DNA of 64,000 nucleotides, from assembly GCA_947459215.1 (NCBI GenBank), contig CANHCQ010000021.1, positions 1-64,000 on the forward strand. The letters run 5' to 3'. Source of the stretch: Phycisphaerales bacterium (GTDB lineage: Bacteria > Planctomycetota > Phycisphaerae > Phycisphaerales > UBA1924). Of this stretch, positions 7,320-14,788 are shown piece after piece. Every line of letters starts with the position of its first letter. Position 1 is the first letter of the stretch. The notes beneath the pieces were generated by a model, which saw only the letters and a program-made list of their open reading frames with translations, searched no databases and was not told the DNA's origin. Position numbers and translations under genes: made by a program.

Positions 7320-7912
7320 GGCCGCACCTCCTGCGATGCCGCGTCGCCGGTCGGGGCGGCCGTGTCGAACGAGAAGAAGTCGGCGTTGACATCGGCACGC
7401 ACGATCCCCGATCCGTTGCCGTCAACAGGCGCGATGCGAACCGTGCGAGTGGACACGAACACGCGACAGGCGCGCAGATCGTCCATGAATCGCACGACGC
7501 TCGGGAAGCTGCCGCTCAGGCTGAGCGTGTACGACGCCACGGCATCACGTGCGGCACCCGGTGCACGTTCGCCGGTGCTTGCCGCGTGCGCGTTGGGCTG
7601 GAACTGCTCCAGCCGCAACCGGTTGCGGTCCGCAATCGCCATGATTTCGGAGAACAGAGCCGCCTCGTCGCGTGACGCCGCGGACCGTGAATCGATCTCG
7701 TCACGCACACGGGCGTTGTCTGACTGAAGCTTTGCAATGTCTTCGGCGCTCGGTCCGTTCATACCGGCCGAAGTCGGAACGAGACTGGCGACCGATGCCT
7801 GCGCGGCGCGCAGATCGCGCCGCGCCGGAGCCAGCACGAGCTCTGCAGCCGCGAAGCAGACCACAAGCCCGACGGCGATCTCGGCTCCCAACTGTCGCAT
7901 CTGTGGGTTCAC
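7316..7912 (-). CDS. pilO: PilO-like pilus assembly protein
   Basis: A 198-residue bitopic inner-membrane protein. A helix near the N-terminus (IAVGLVVCFAAAELVLAP) is followed by a coiled-coil-prone stretch (about residues 55-90) and a ferredoxin-like domain with YTLSLSGSFPSVVRFMDDLR, as in PilO. It would pair with the PilN part of the upstream PilM-PilN fusion to form the alignment complex of a type IV pilus. The GTG start overlaps the pilMN stop by 4 nt and its own stop overlaps pilP, so the three are translationally coupled. Confidence 0.7.
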   Translation of the reverse strand: MNPQMRQLGAEIAVGLVVCFAAAELVLAPARRDLRAAQASVASLVPTSAGMNGPSAEDIAKLQSDNARVRDEIDSRSAASRDEAALFSEIMAIADRNRLRLEQFQPNAHAASTGERAPGAARDAVASYTLSLSGSFPSVVRFMDDLRACRVFVSTRTVRIAPVDGNGSGIVRADVNADFFSFDTAAPTGDAASQEVRP

Positions 7913-9567
7913 CGCTCGCTCCTTTCGGCGTCACCGTCACCGAGCGATGCACGCGCCACCGAAGGAAGCGGCAGAAGATCCACGGCGATCTCGAACATCT
8001 GACCTTCCGTGCCGCTCTCGCTCACGCGACTCGTGCGCCCAAGCCGCGCCTGCGACACGATTGGCGTCGCGTTGAGCGCCGAGACGAACTGCCGGATCGA
8101 TCCACCCGCGTCCATTCCGGGCCGCAGCTGCAGCTTTCCGCGAATCAAGGCTCGGGCGATCTTGCCATCGGCCTGCAGCTCGACATCCGACAGTGTCACG
8201 CCGCCTGGCGTCGCGGCACCAATGGCCGCAACCACCGCAGGAGCATCTGGCGCGTCGCCAAACGACCGACGGATGCGATCCCGAACATCCTGCAGCAGTT
8301 GCATATCAGCCAGCGCCGCCGCAAGCGCGTCGGCCTGAGCCTTGCGTTCGATCTCGATCTGGCGTGCGGCATCGCGCTGCGCCCGAAGGTGTCCGATCGC
8401 CGCGTGCGCATCGAGCCATTCGATCCCGATCACCGCCAGAGCCGCGGCCACTCCTGCCAGCACAGCCTGGCGCGTCCGGCTCATGGTCCGACGCGAGCGC
8501 AGGTCACGCGACATCAGCAGTGGAGTCGACCGATCCGCCGCCAACGCGGCGATCGCACCAGACACGCTGGAGTCCGACGATGCAGCGTGAGCGTGGCCCG
8601 CTGACGCGATTCCTGACGCAACGGTCAACGCGACACCCAGCCCGGCGATCGCCGAGCCGGGACCTTGTACCGCCATCGCCATCATCGAGCGATCTTCCGG
8701 CGACACCGCGAACCGAAGGGACTGCTTCACATCAACGCAGATACGCTGCACCAACGGCTGGACGAGCGGCAGGAACGCCGCCCCTGTGAACCCATCCAGA
8801 CCGGGAATGTCGTCCTCCGGGTCGGGCACGCCCACCTGAAGAAGCAGACGTCTGCCCTCGCGCCGCGGGAGACACACCGATGGCGCGGACTCACCGAGAC
8901 GCCGCAGCGGACGCGTCCATGCGTCCACAAAGGTCTCAATACCGACGCCGATGGGACGCACGAACCGAAGGTCTCCACCGACCACCACGCCCAAGACCGA
9001 CTGGTGATCACCGATCCAAAGGGCGGCGTGCGACCCAACCGAGGCGACCTTCACCAACTGGGCCATCTTCGCCGTGATGACAGCTTCCATCGGAACGCAG
9101 CCGCTTGGCACCAATCGGCAACGCGTCAACAACGCCTCGATCGCCGCGAGGGCTTCGTCCGAGTCGGCGTAGGCGAGCACATGCCGGAGCTTCGTGTCGC
9201 CCGCGTCTGCCGCAAGCACCAGCGACTCCGCGTCGTCAGCCTCCGCATCTCCATCGACGCTGCTCGCGGCCGCGAGGCGCGCCGCCAGTTCCTGCTGACT
9301 TTGTGCCATGGCGCTCGCGCCGCTCGACGCCTGCGCGACCACTGTCGGAAGCCGGTACACGACCACGGCCTTCCACCCCAGTACGCCGTGCTCGGAGACG
9401 AACGACGCCAGCGGCGCCGCAAGGGCCTCGAGCGCGCTGCGCCAGTCCGCCGGCCAATCGGAGCGATCAAGGCGCTCGACCGACCATGCGACGCAGCGAT
9501 CGCCGCGGACGACGGCGAGCTCCAGTCGCGACGGGCTGATCTCGATGATGACGCGGCGACTATTCAA
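7909..9567 (-). CDS. PilM-PilN fusion protein
   Basis: The 552-residue product joins two proteins that are usually separate. Residues 1 to about 345 have a PilM-like actin/FtsA fold (MEAVITAKMAQL, ALWIGDHQSVLGVVVGGDLRF), though nucleotide-binding motifs look degenerate. After a short basic stretch, a single membrane helix (about 366-386) begins a PilN-like half with a coiled coil (RDAARQIEIERKAQADALAAAL) and a small domain (TPGGVTLSDVELQADGK). In ordinary pili PilM binds the cytoplasmic tip of PilN, so fusion is mechanistically sensible. pilO and pilP follow with 4-nt overlaps. The start ATG 9567 is 135 nt after the pilX-like stop. Confidence 0.7.
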   Translation of the reverse strand: MNSRRVIIEISPSRLELAVVRGDRCVAWSVERLDRSDWPADWRSALEALAAPLASFVSEHGVLGWKAVVVYRLPTVVAQASSGASAMAQSQQELAARLAAASSVDGDAEADDAESLVLAADAGDTKLRHVLAYADSDEALAAIEALLTRCRLVPSGCVPMEAVITAKMAQLVKVASVGSHAALWIGDHQSVLGVVVGGDLRFVRPIGVGIETFVDAWTRPLRRLGESAPSVCLPRREGRRLLLQVGVPDPEDDIPGLDGFTGAAFLPLVQPLVQRICVDVKQSLRFAVSPEDRSMMAMAVQGPGSAIAGLGVALTVASGIASAGHAHAASSDSSVSGAIAALAADRSTPLLMSRDLRSRRTMSRTRQAVLAGVAAALAVIGIEWLDAHAAIGHLRAQRDAARQIEIERKAQADALAAALADMQLLQDVRDRIRRSFGDAPDAPAVVAAIGAATPGGVTLSDVELQADGKIARALIRGKLQLRPGMDAGGSIRQFVSALNATPIVSQARLGRTSRVSESGTEGQMFEIAVDLLPLPSVARASLGDGDAERSER

Positions 9568-9702
9568 TGCTGGTGCCTCGAATGAACCCCTTTAGCATCG
9601 ACACGCTCACGCTGCGACTTCTGCGCCAGAGCGGCACACGTGTGACACGCTGGGCAACACGTGCATCGGGACGCTGGTTCTCGGTCCTCAGTGTCACGAC
9701 AG

Positions 9703-11423
9703 TTATGGGGTCTGTGCCCAGGCCTTTACTGACACCGAGCCGCTGCTGGTGCCGCTCGTACCGCTCGTCGGCAACGCTGCGACATCCGCGTGCAGCCGAG
9801 CGTTCTGAGAGATCGTCATCGCGTTGCCATGGAACGCTCCAAAGAACTCCGCGGTACTCGCACTCGCCCCGCCGAGCACCAGCCTGCCGAATGGATTCCG
9901 CACGATGGCGGATACACGCGACGAGGCGCCGAGCGTCAGATCTCGGCTCGCCGTGTTGAACATGAAAAGACGCACCCGAGTCGTATCCGCGCTCGCGGCA
10001 TTGATAGCGGCGTTCCCCGACAGCGACACGGTTTCGCCAACATAGAGATCAAGCGTCGCGTTGGGTGCGAGGACAAACGCCGCGTTACTCGACAGACTCA
10101 GCGCTCCGTCGATGATGATGGCCACGCTGCCGGAGACGGTAATGACCGCGTTTCCGGCGGCACTGAACGACGTGTATCGACGATTCGTGCTGATCGTGAT
10201 ATCGGCGTTCGAGCTGTAGGCACCGGACGAAGCTGGCAGGGTCAGCGGACGTCCATGAATCATCGTCGCGACGCGAGTCGTGAGCGGTCCATCGTCACCG
10301 GTCATCACCGCCGGCGCTGTGACTTGGATGACATTCGACGCCATCGCCCCGGGTCCGACCCGGCCGTCGACACTGACCACTGAAGAGCCGGACACGGTCC
10401 ACTGGGCCGCGCTTGTCGCGTTGGTCGACATCAGCACACCCGACGTCAGCACGTTGCCTGAGCCGTACGCGCCCGCCGCAGAGTTGAATCCATCAACGCC
10501 TGCCTGCGGCGAGCCCGAGGCGCCACTGATACCGATCGTCGTTGCCACCGCAACCGGCGGAATGTCCACCGGTGGGCTGAAGGTGAACGCGGTTGTCGGG
10601 ATAAGTTCCCAGGCTGCCATCGACGGGCCCCGCCACTCCGCCCAGAGATTGCTGCTGCCGCCGTTCTCAAACATGCGGCATTCAAAGGAATAGGTTCCAG
10701 CTGCCAGCGTCGCCGTGCCCGTGACTGTCGCATTCCCGTGAAGTCCGTCGTTGTTCACGACTCGAACACCGTTGATCCAAAGGTCCGAGCCTTCGTCAGA
10801 ACTCGTTCGAAAGCTCCACGTCCCTGTCGTTGGAATAACGATGTTCCCCTTGAACCGCACTCCGTACCGACCGGTGGCCCCGCCGGGCCAACGGGCAACA
10901 CTGCCCTGCGACGGCAGATTGACATTGGGCCTCACCGTCGCCCATCCCGCCGCAGTAGTCCATGGCACGTTGCTCAAAGTTGAGGGTCCCGTCGCGAGCG
11001 CCCACATCTCAACAAAGAGGCCCTGAACCCCAGTTGGTGCCGCGACCCGCTGCACATTCGCTGTGATGGTCCGCGTCGCGACGCCGCTTGCCGCTGACGC
11101 CGTAATCGTCGTCACGCCGGATGCGCTCGCCGCAGTCGTCCAGGCCGATGCCCCGCCGGGCCGATCGCGGGCGGCGTCGCCGCCGAGAACACAGTGCCGA
11201 TCGTGCCGTTCCCATCCTCGTCTACATTCCGCCCGATCTCGCGCATCGACATGTTCGCCACGGCCTCCGCGGCGTAGCACGACCGCGCGGCCTCGAGTCG
11301 CCGGACCGTCAGATCCTGGTCACGTGCTCCGGTGACAGCGACGGCATAGACCAGTATCTGCAGCACAACCAGCGCGACGATGACCGCCACCACCACGGTA
11401 CCGCGACGCGATGCGTTCTTCAC
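9703..11423 (-). pseudogene. PilX-like minor pilin with PA14 domain, frameshifted
   Basis: The GTG at 11423 (preceded by GGAGGGG, overlapping the pilW stop) opens a PilX N-terminus: helix GTVVVAVIVALVVLQILVYA, GARDQDLTVRR and YAAEAVANMSMREI. The frame is lost at the four-base C run 11151-11154; adding one base restores a 573-residue protein. After the break come the PilX core, a PA14 domain (GLFVEMWAL, RYGVRFKGNIVIPTTGTWSF, SDEGSDLWINGVRVV, GTYSFECRMFENGG) and a 250-residue C-terminal domain of beta-strand repeats that often accompanies PilX-like proteins. PA14 domains bind glycans, so a tip adhesin is a reasonable inference. Whether the frameshift is real or a sequencing error cannot be told here. 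Confidence 0.75.
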
Positions 11424-11990
11424 GGCGCCCCTCCTTCCACGGTACATCGCAGGAAGAAGCGACTCCGGAGCGTCTCGCTCTGACCGTTGCGCGCGACAGT
11501 GATGGAGATCTCGAGGCGCCGCACCGCCGCGGTTGCACCGCTCGCAAGAGATGCCGCGAGAGCGGTGTTGGACTGGTCGTACGCCTGCACACCAAATGCG
11601 GTGACACCTGAAAGCAACACGAACGTGTTTGCACCCTCGGTCATCGTCAGATTGGTGCCTGACAGAGCAAGCACACGGGAAACCGCGCTCGCGTCGATTC
11701 ACGCAAGCGAGCCTGCCGAGATCGCACCAAGGTTCGCCTCGGTCGGCGTTACGCCGGTCTTCGCGGGGATCTGACGGACCTCCATGGCGATCCTCTCAAT
11801 AGCCGAGGACAGCTCGGCGCCGATCGCGGAACGAGACGCCGCCGCGAGGTACTGGTCCGACGCCGTGAACACCAGCCGCGATGACAGCACCCCCACCACC
11901 GCCAGGATGGAAATCGTGCAGATCACCTCCACGAGCGTGAACGCCCCGTGCGCGGCTGCGGCTTTGTCGGCCTCTCGTACCCATCGTCAT
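11420..11990 (-). pseudogene. PilW/GspJ-like minor pilin with two lesions
   Basis: The ATG at 11990 opens a basic leader that should run into an AFTLVEVICTISILAVVGVL prepilin helix, but the helix lies in another frame. One base too many in the C run 11944-11947 explains this. Further on, an in-frame TGA at 11699-11701 interrupts the body between GAISAGSLA and IDASAVS. Corrected, the product would be 189 residues, matching the 184-residue paralogue at 3443-3997 and sharing SGTNL and the C-terminal RFFLRC motif. Start and stop overlap or abut pilV and pilX as in the other cassette. Confidence 0.75.
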
Positions 11991-11992
11991 CC

Positions 11993-12424
11993 CTAGTAAT
12001 CCGTCACCACAGTCGACAGCGCCAGCGACCGCGACTGCGCTCGCGCGTCGGTCCAGGACACCGTCACGGTGACCAGCTTGTACCCCGTGCCGCCGGTCGC
12101 AAACGCGGCACCCGACTACGTGATCGCGACGCTCCGCGAGAAGCCGGGGAAGCCGGTGATCGCGGGTTCCGCGGCGTAGTTGCCGCTGACGACATAGCTG
12201 TACCCGCGCGTGGTCGCATGGCGATCCGCGATCACGTCCTCGAGCTTCTCAGTCGCCAGCCAGCGGGCGCGCGACGTCAGAATCGGCGACACCCGCACCG
12301 TCTGCGAATCACGGATCGCCCAGAGCATCGGAAGCATCGCGACCGACAGGATCACGATCGCGATGATCGCTTCGATCAGGGTGAACGCGGATGACGACCA
12401 ACGCTGGACCATGCTGCACATCAC
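11993..12424 (-). pseudogene. PilV/GspI-like minor pilin with a premature stop
   Basis: The frame opens with SSSAFTLIEAIIAIVILSVA, a prepilin helix with Ala at -1, and carries the ARWLATEKLEDVIADRHATT block shared with the paralogue at 3994-4476. A TAG at 12116-12118 follows SRSVAIT; the paralogue has Glu at the matching point (TSITETG), so a GAG to TAG change is likely. Similarity continues afterwards (GTGYKLVTVTVSW) to a natural TAG at 11993-11995. The whole frame is 144 codons. A truncated 102-residue product would lack the C-terminal strands. Confidence 0.78.
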
Positions 12425-12985
12425 TCAAGGACTTGTCGCGAGCCCAGCCCCCGCCGCTACCGTGACCGACACGCCGTTGCTCAACGCGACCGTCGCGTTG
12501 CTCGTCAAGCGAGTGCCGGCGGCGTTCTCCGGTCGCCCCAGCCAGTCAAAGCCGATGTCGTTGCCGCCGCCCGGAACGGTCACCGACTGAATCGCGACAC
12601 CGGCACTCTCACGCTGCCCCAACCTCACGACGAAGGAGGCGCCCGTCGCCGGATCCACAATCGCAACGGCTCCCACGCGCCCGGGCGTGGCGGGATTCTC
12701 GACGAGCACGCTGTAGCTGCTGGTCGCGACCGTAAACGACACCCACGTATCGCGCCCGGTCGCCAATGCGCGGTCTCTCGCGAATGTCAGGTCGCGGGCC
12801 ACCGCCCGCCCGGCGGCACGAGCCCGTGACGCGTCCGTACCCGAGATCGCAACGATGGCTGTCACCGACATGATGCCAACGATCGATATCACCGCGAGAA
12901 GCTCGATCAAAGTGAAACCGCACCGCCCAGCGGCGGTGCGGCGATCTGGCTGTTTCGCGGCGTCCCACATCATCGGGGCGCTCAC
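12425..12985 (-). CDS. GspH/FimT-like minor pseudopilin
   Basis: A 186-residue protein with leader RCG and helix FTLIELLAVISIVGIMSVTA, so Gly at -1. Downstream are AVARDLTFARDRALATGRDTW and the GFDWLGRP motif found also in the fimT-like gene at 282-857. These mark a GspH/FimT minor pilin. It lies between the major pilin (stop 12993, 7 nt upstream) and pilV, whose GTG follows its TGA directly. In the other cassette the fimT gene sits at the far end, so gene order is not conserved between the two. Confidence 0.78.
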   Translation of the reverse strand: MSAPMMWDAAKQPDRRTAAGRCGFTLIELLAVISIVGIMSVTAIVAISGTDASRARAAGRAVARDLTFARDRALATGRDTWVSFTVATSSYSVLVENPATPGRVGAVAIVDPATGASFVVRLGQRESAGVAIQSVTVPGGGNDIGFDWLGRPENAAGTRLTSNATVALSNGVSVTVAAGAGLATSP

Positions 12986-12992
12986 TCTGCGA

Positions 12993-13418
12993 TCACCAGG
13001 TGTTCTCGGTCACACCCGTCGTGTTCGAGTTCGCCCAGAACTTGCCCGCCGCGGCGTCGTAGTTCCAGCCCGCTGAGCCGCTCGTCGGAGGCGTGGTCGC
13101 CCACACCGCAGCGGCAATCGTGGCACTGTTGTTGTAAGGGTTCGCCGGGACAGCATCCTGCAGCACCGTGCCGTCGGTCTGCATCTGCACCAGGGTCGGA
13201 TACGCTGCCGTACCGCTGATCGCCGCGTTCGCGTAGAAGTTCGCGATCGCGGTCCGGACGTTTCCGAGCACGCCGCGGCACGCAGACTCTCTCGCGCGGG
13301 CGCTGTAGTCGAGGTACTTCGGAACTGCAACGACCGAGAGCACCGCAAGCACCGCGATGACAGCGATCAGTTCGATCAGAGTGAACGCGTGCACACGTGA
13401 CTTCGTCAGAGCTGTCAT
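12993..13418 (-). CDS. Major pilin-like protein (PilE/GspG type)
   Basis: The 141-residue product has a short leader (MTALTKSRVHA) and a long hydrophobic helix FTLIELIAVIAVLAVLSVVA, followed by VPKYLDYSARARESACRGVL, the classic major pilin or GspG pattern. Position -1 is Ala. The C-terminus contains VPANPYNNSATI and GWNYDAAAGKFWAN, a loop typical of planctomycete type IV pilins. The ATG at 13418 follows GGGAGATCTGAT; an in-frame extension to 13604 is not needed. It is separated from pilC by 158 nt, the only sizeable gap in the upper operon, which may hold its own promoter for higher expression. Confidence 0.8.
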   Translation of the reverse strand: MTALTKSRVHAFTLIELIAVIAVLAVLSVVAVPKYLDYSARARESACRGVLGNVRTAIANFYANAAISGTAAYPTLVQMQTDGTVLQDAVPANPYNNSATIAAAVWATTPPTSGSAGWNYDAAAGKFWANSNTTGVTENTW

Positions 13419-13576
13419 ATCAGATCTCCCGTTGACTTCTAGCACGTAATCTTTCCTAGGTGGAGTATCGCCGCTTTGCGACGATGACTTGAGCTTTATG
13501 TCCCGCAATGAAACGACCCCGTTCCGATTAATCCGTCTGGTGACCCTGGGCCCCATGCCCTGCCACGACTGCAGTT

Positions 13577-14788
13577 CTACCCAACCAGTTTCATCGAGTC
13601 CCACATCGGCATGAAGATCGCCAACGCCACGATCAAGACGACAGCAGCGATCGCCACCACCAAGAGAGGCTCGATCACCGTCGAAATGTTCTTGGCCAGG
13701 GCACTCGACTCACGTTCGTACTGACGCGACACCACCTCGCACATCTTGGGAATGTCGCCGGACCGCTCGCCCGCCGCCAGCATGCGCCGCGCGAACGGCG
13801 TCAGGTACCGGCTCTCGCCGCTCGCCATCGTAAGCGTGCCGCCACCACGCACGTGATCCGCCATCCGCACCGCTTCCTCGGCGAGCGATGGTCGCCCTGA
13901 AGCTTTGCCCGCAAGGTCGATGCTCTCGATCAGAGACAGACCCGACGACACACCGATGCCCAAGATCCTCGCAAAGCGTGAGATCGCCAGCCCGACCAGA
14001 ATGCTCCTGACATACGGCACCCGGTGCGCCAACCGGTCGATCGCCAGGCGACCTTCTTTATGACGCAGGGCTGATCGCAACGCGAGACCGATGGCAACCA
14101 CGATCCCGAGGTACAGCCACCAGTAGTTCTGCAGTGACTGCCCGATCAGCATCAGCGTCTTGGTCACCATCGGGAGCTCCGCCCCGCGCTTGGCGAACAT
14201 TCCCGCGAACTTCGGAATCACGAATGCAACAAGAAATGTTGTCGCCAGAACGAGCACCATAACGACGCAGGCCGGGTACATCAGGGCGCCCTTCACCTGC
14301 CGCTGCGACTCCAGCGTTCGTTCGAGCATTTCGGAAAGATGCTCCAACACGACCGGCAGCGTGCCTGCTCTCTCGGCCGCCCGAATCGCCTCGATGTACA
14401 CGTCCCCAAGCACCTCGCGATGAGTCTCCATCGCGCCAGCAATCGTTTCACCAGCCTGCACTCGCGACGCAAGGTCCTCGAGCAGCTCCCGCAGGGGCCC
14501 CGGCTTCTCCTGCTCGGCGATGCTCCGCAACCCCTCGGCGACGCCCAGCTTCGCAGACATCAACACGGCGAACTGATAGGTGAAGTGGGCGAGCTCGCCC
14601 GTTGCAATTCGTTTGCCCCGTCGCTTCGACTTCGTGGCGTGCCCGCCGACGGCCGACAGCCGCACCGGGGTCAAGCCCCGAGCAACGAGCTGGCGATATG
14701 CCTCAGCCTTGTTCGCCCCAGTGGTCACGCCGCGGGTTTCCACCCCGTTGGCCTGCAACGCTCGGTACTCGAACGTCAAGGTACTCAC
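13577..14788 (-). CDS. pilC: PilC/GspF inner-membrane platform protein
   Basis: The 403-residue product contains two GspF repeats (about 70-195 and 275-395), each ending in hydrophobic segments (ALMYPACVVMVLVLATTFLV; VIEPLLVVAIAAVVLIVALA). Motifs FTYQFAVLMSAKLGVAEGL and FARILGIGVSSGLSLIESI are typical. It anchors the assembly ATPase PilB at the cytoplasmic membrane and passes pilin subunits into the growing fibre. The GTG start overlaps the pilB stop by 4 nt. The length matches the usual 400 residues. Confidence 0.88.
   Translation of the reverse strand: MSTLTFEYRALQANGVETRGVTTGANKAEAYRQLVARGLTPVRLSAVGGHATKSKRRGKRIATGELAHFTYQFAVLMSAKLGVAEGLRSIAEQEKPGPLRELLEDLASRVQAGETIAGAMETHREVLGDVYIEAIRAAERAGTLPVVLEHLSEMLERTLESQRQVKGALMYPACVVMVLVLATTFLVAFVIPKFAGMFAKRGAELPMVTKTLMLIGQSLQNYWWLYLGIVVAIGLALRSALRHKEGRLAIDRLAHRVPYVRSILVGLAISRFARILGIGVSSGLSLIESIDLAGKASGRPSLAEEAVRMADHVRGGGTLTMASGESRYLTPFARRMLAAGERSGDIPKMCEVVSRQYERESSALAKNISTVIEPLLVVAIAAVVLIVALAIFMPMWDSMKLVG

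Noticed and set aside
6094..12118. Alternative genetic code explaining in-frame stops
   Set aside because: TAA, TAG and TGA all occur as in-frame interruptions and all three also end intact genes in the window.
13419..13576. Riboswitch in the leader of the major pilin gene
   Set aside because: Only a short GTCGC/GCGGC hairpin with an AAA loop is present; no match to a known aptamer and no terminator.
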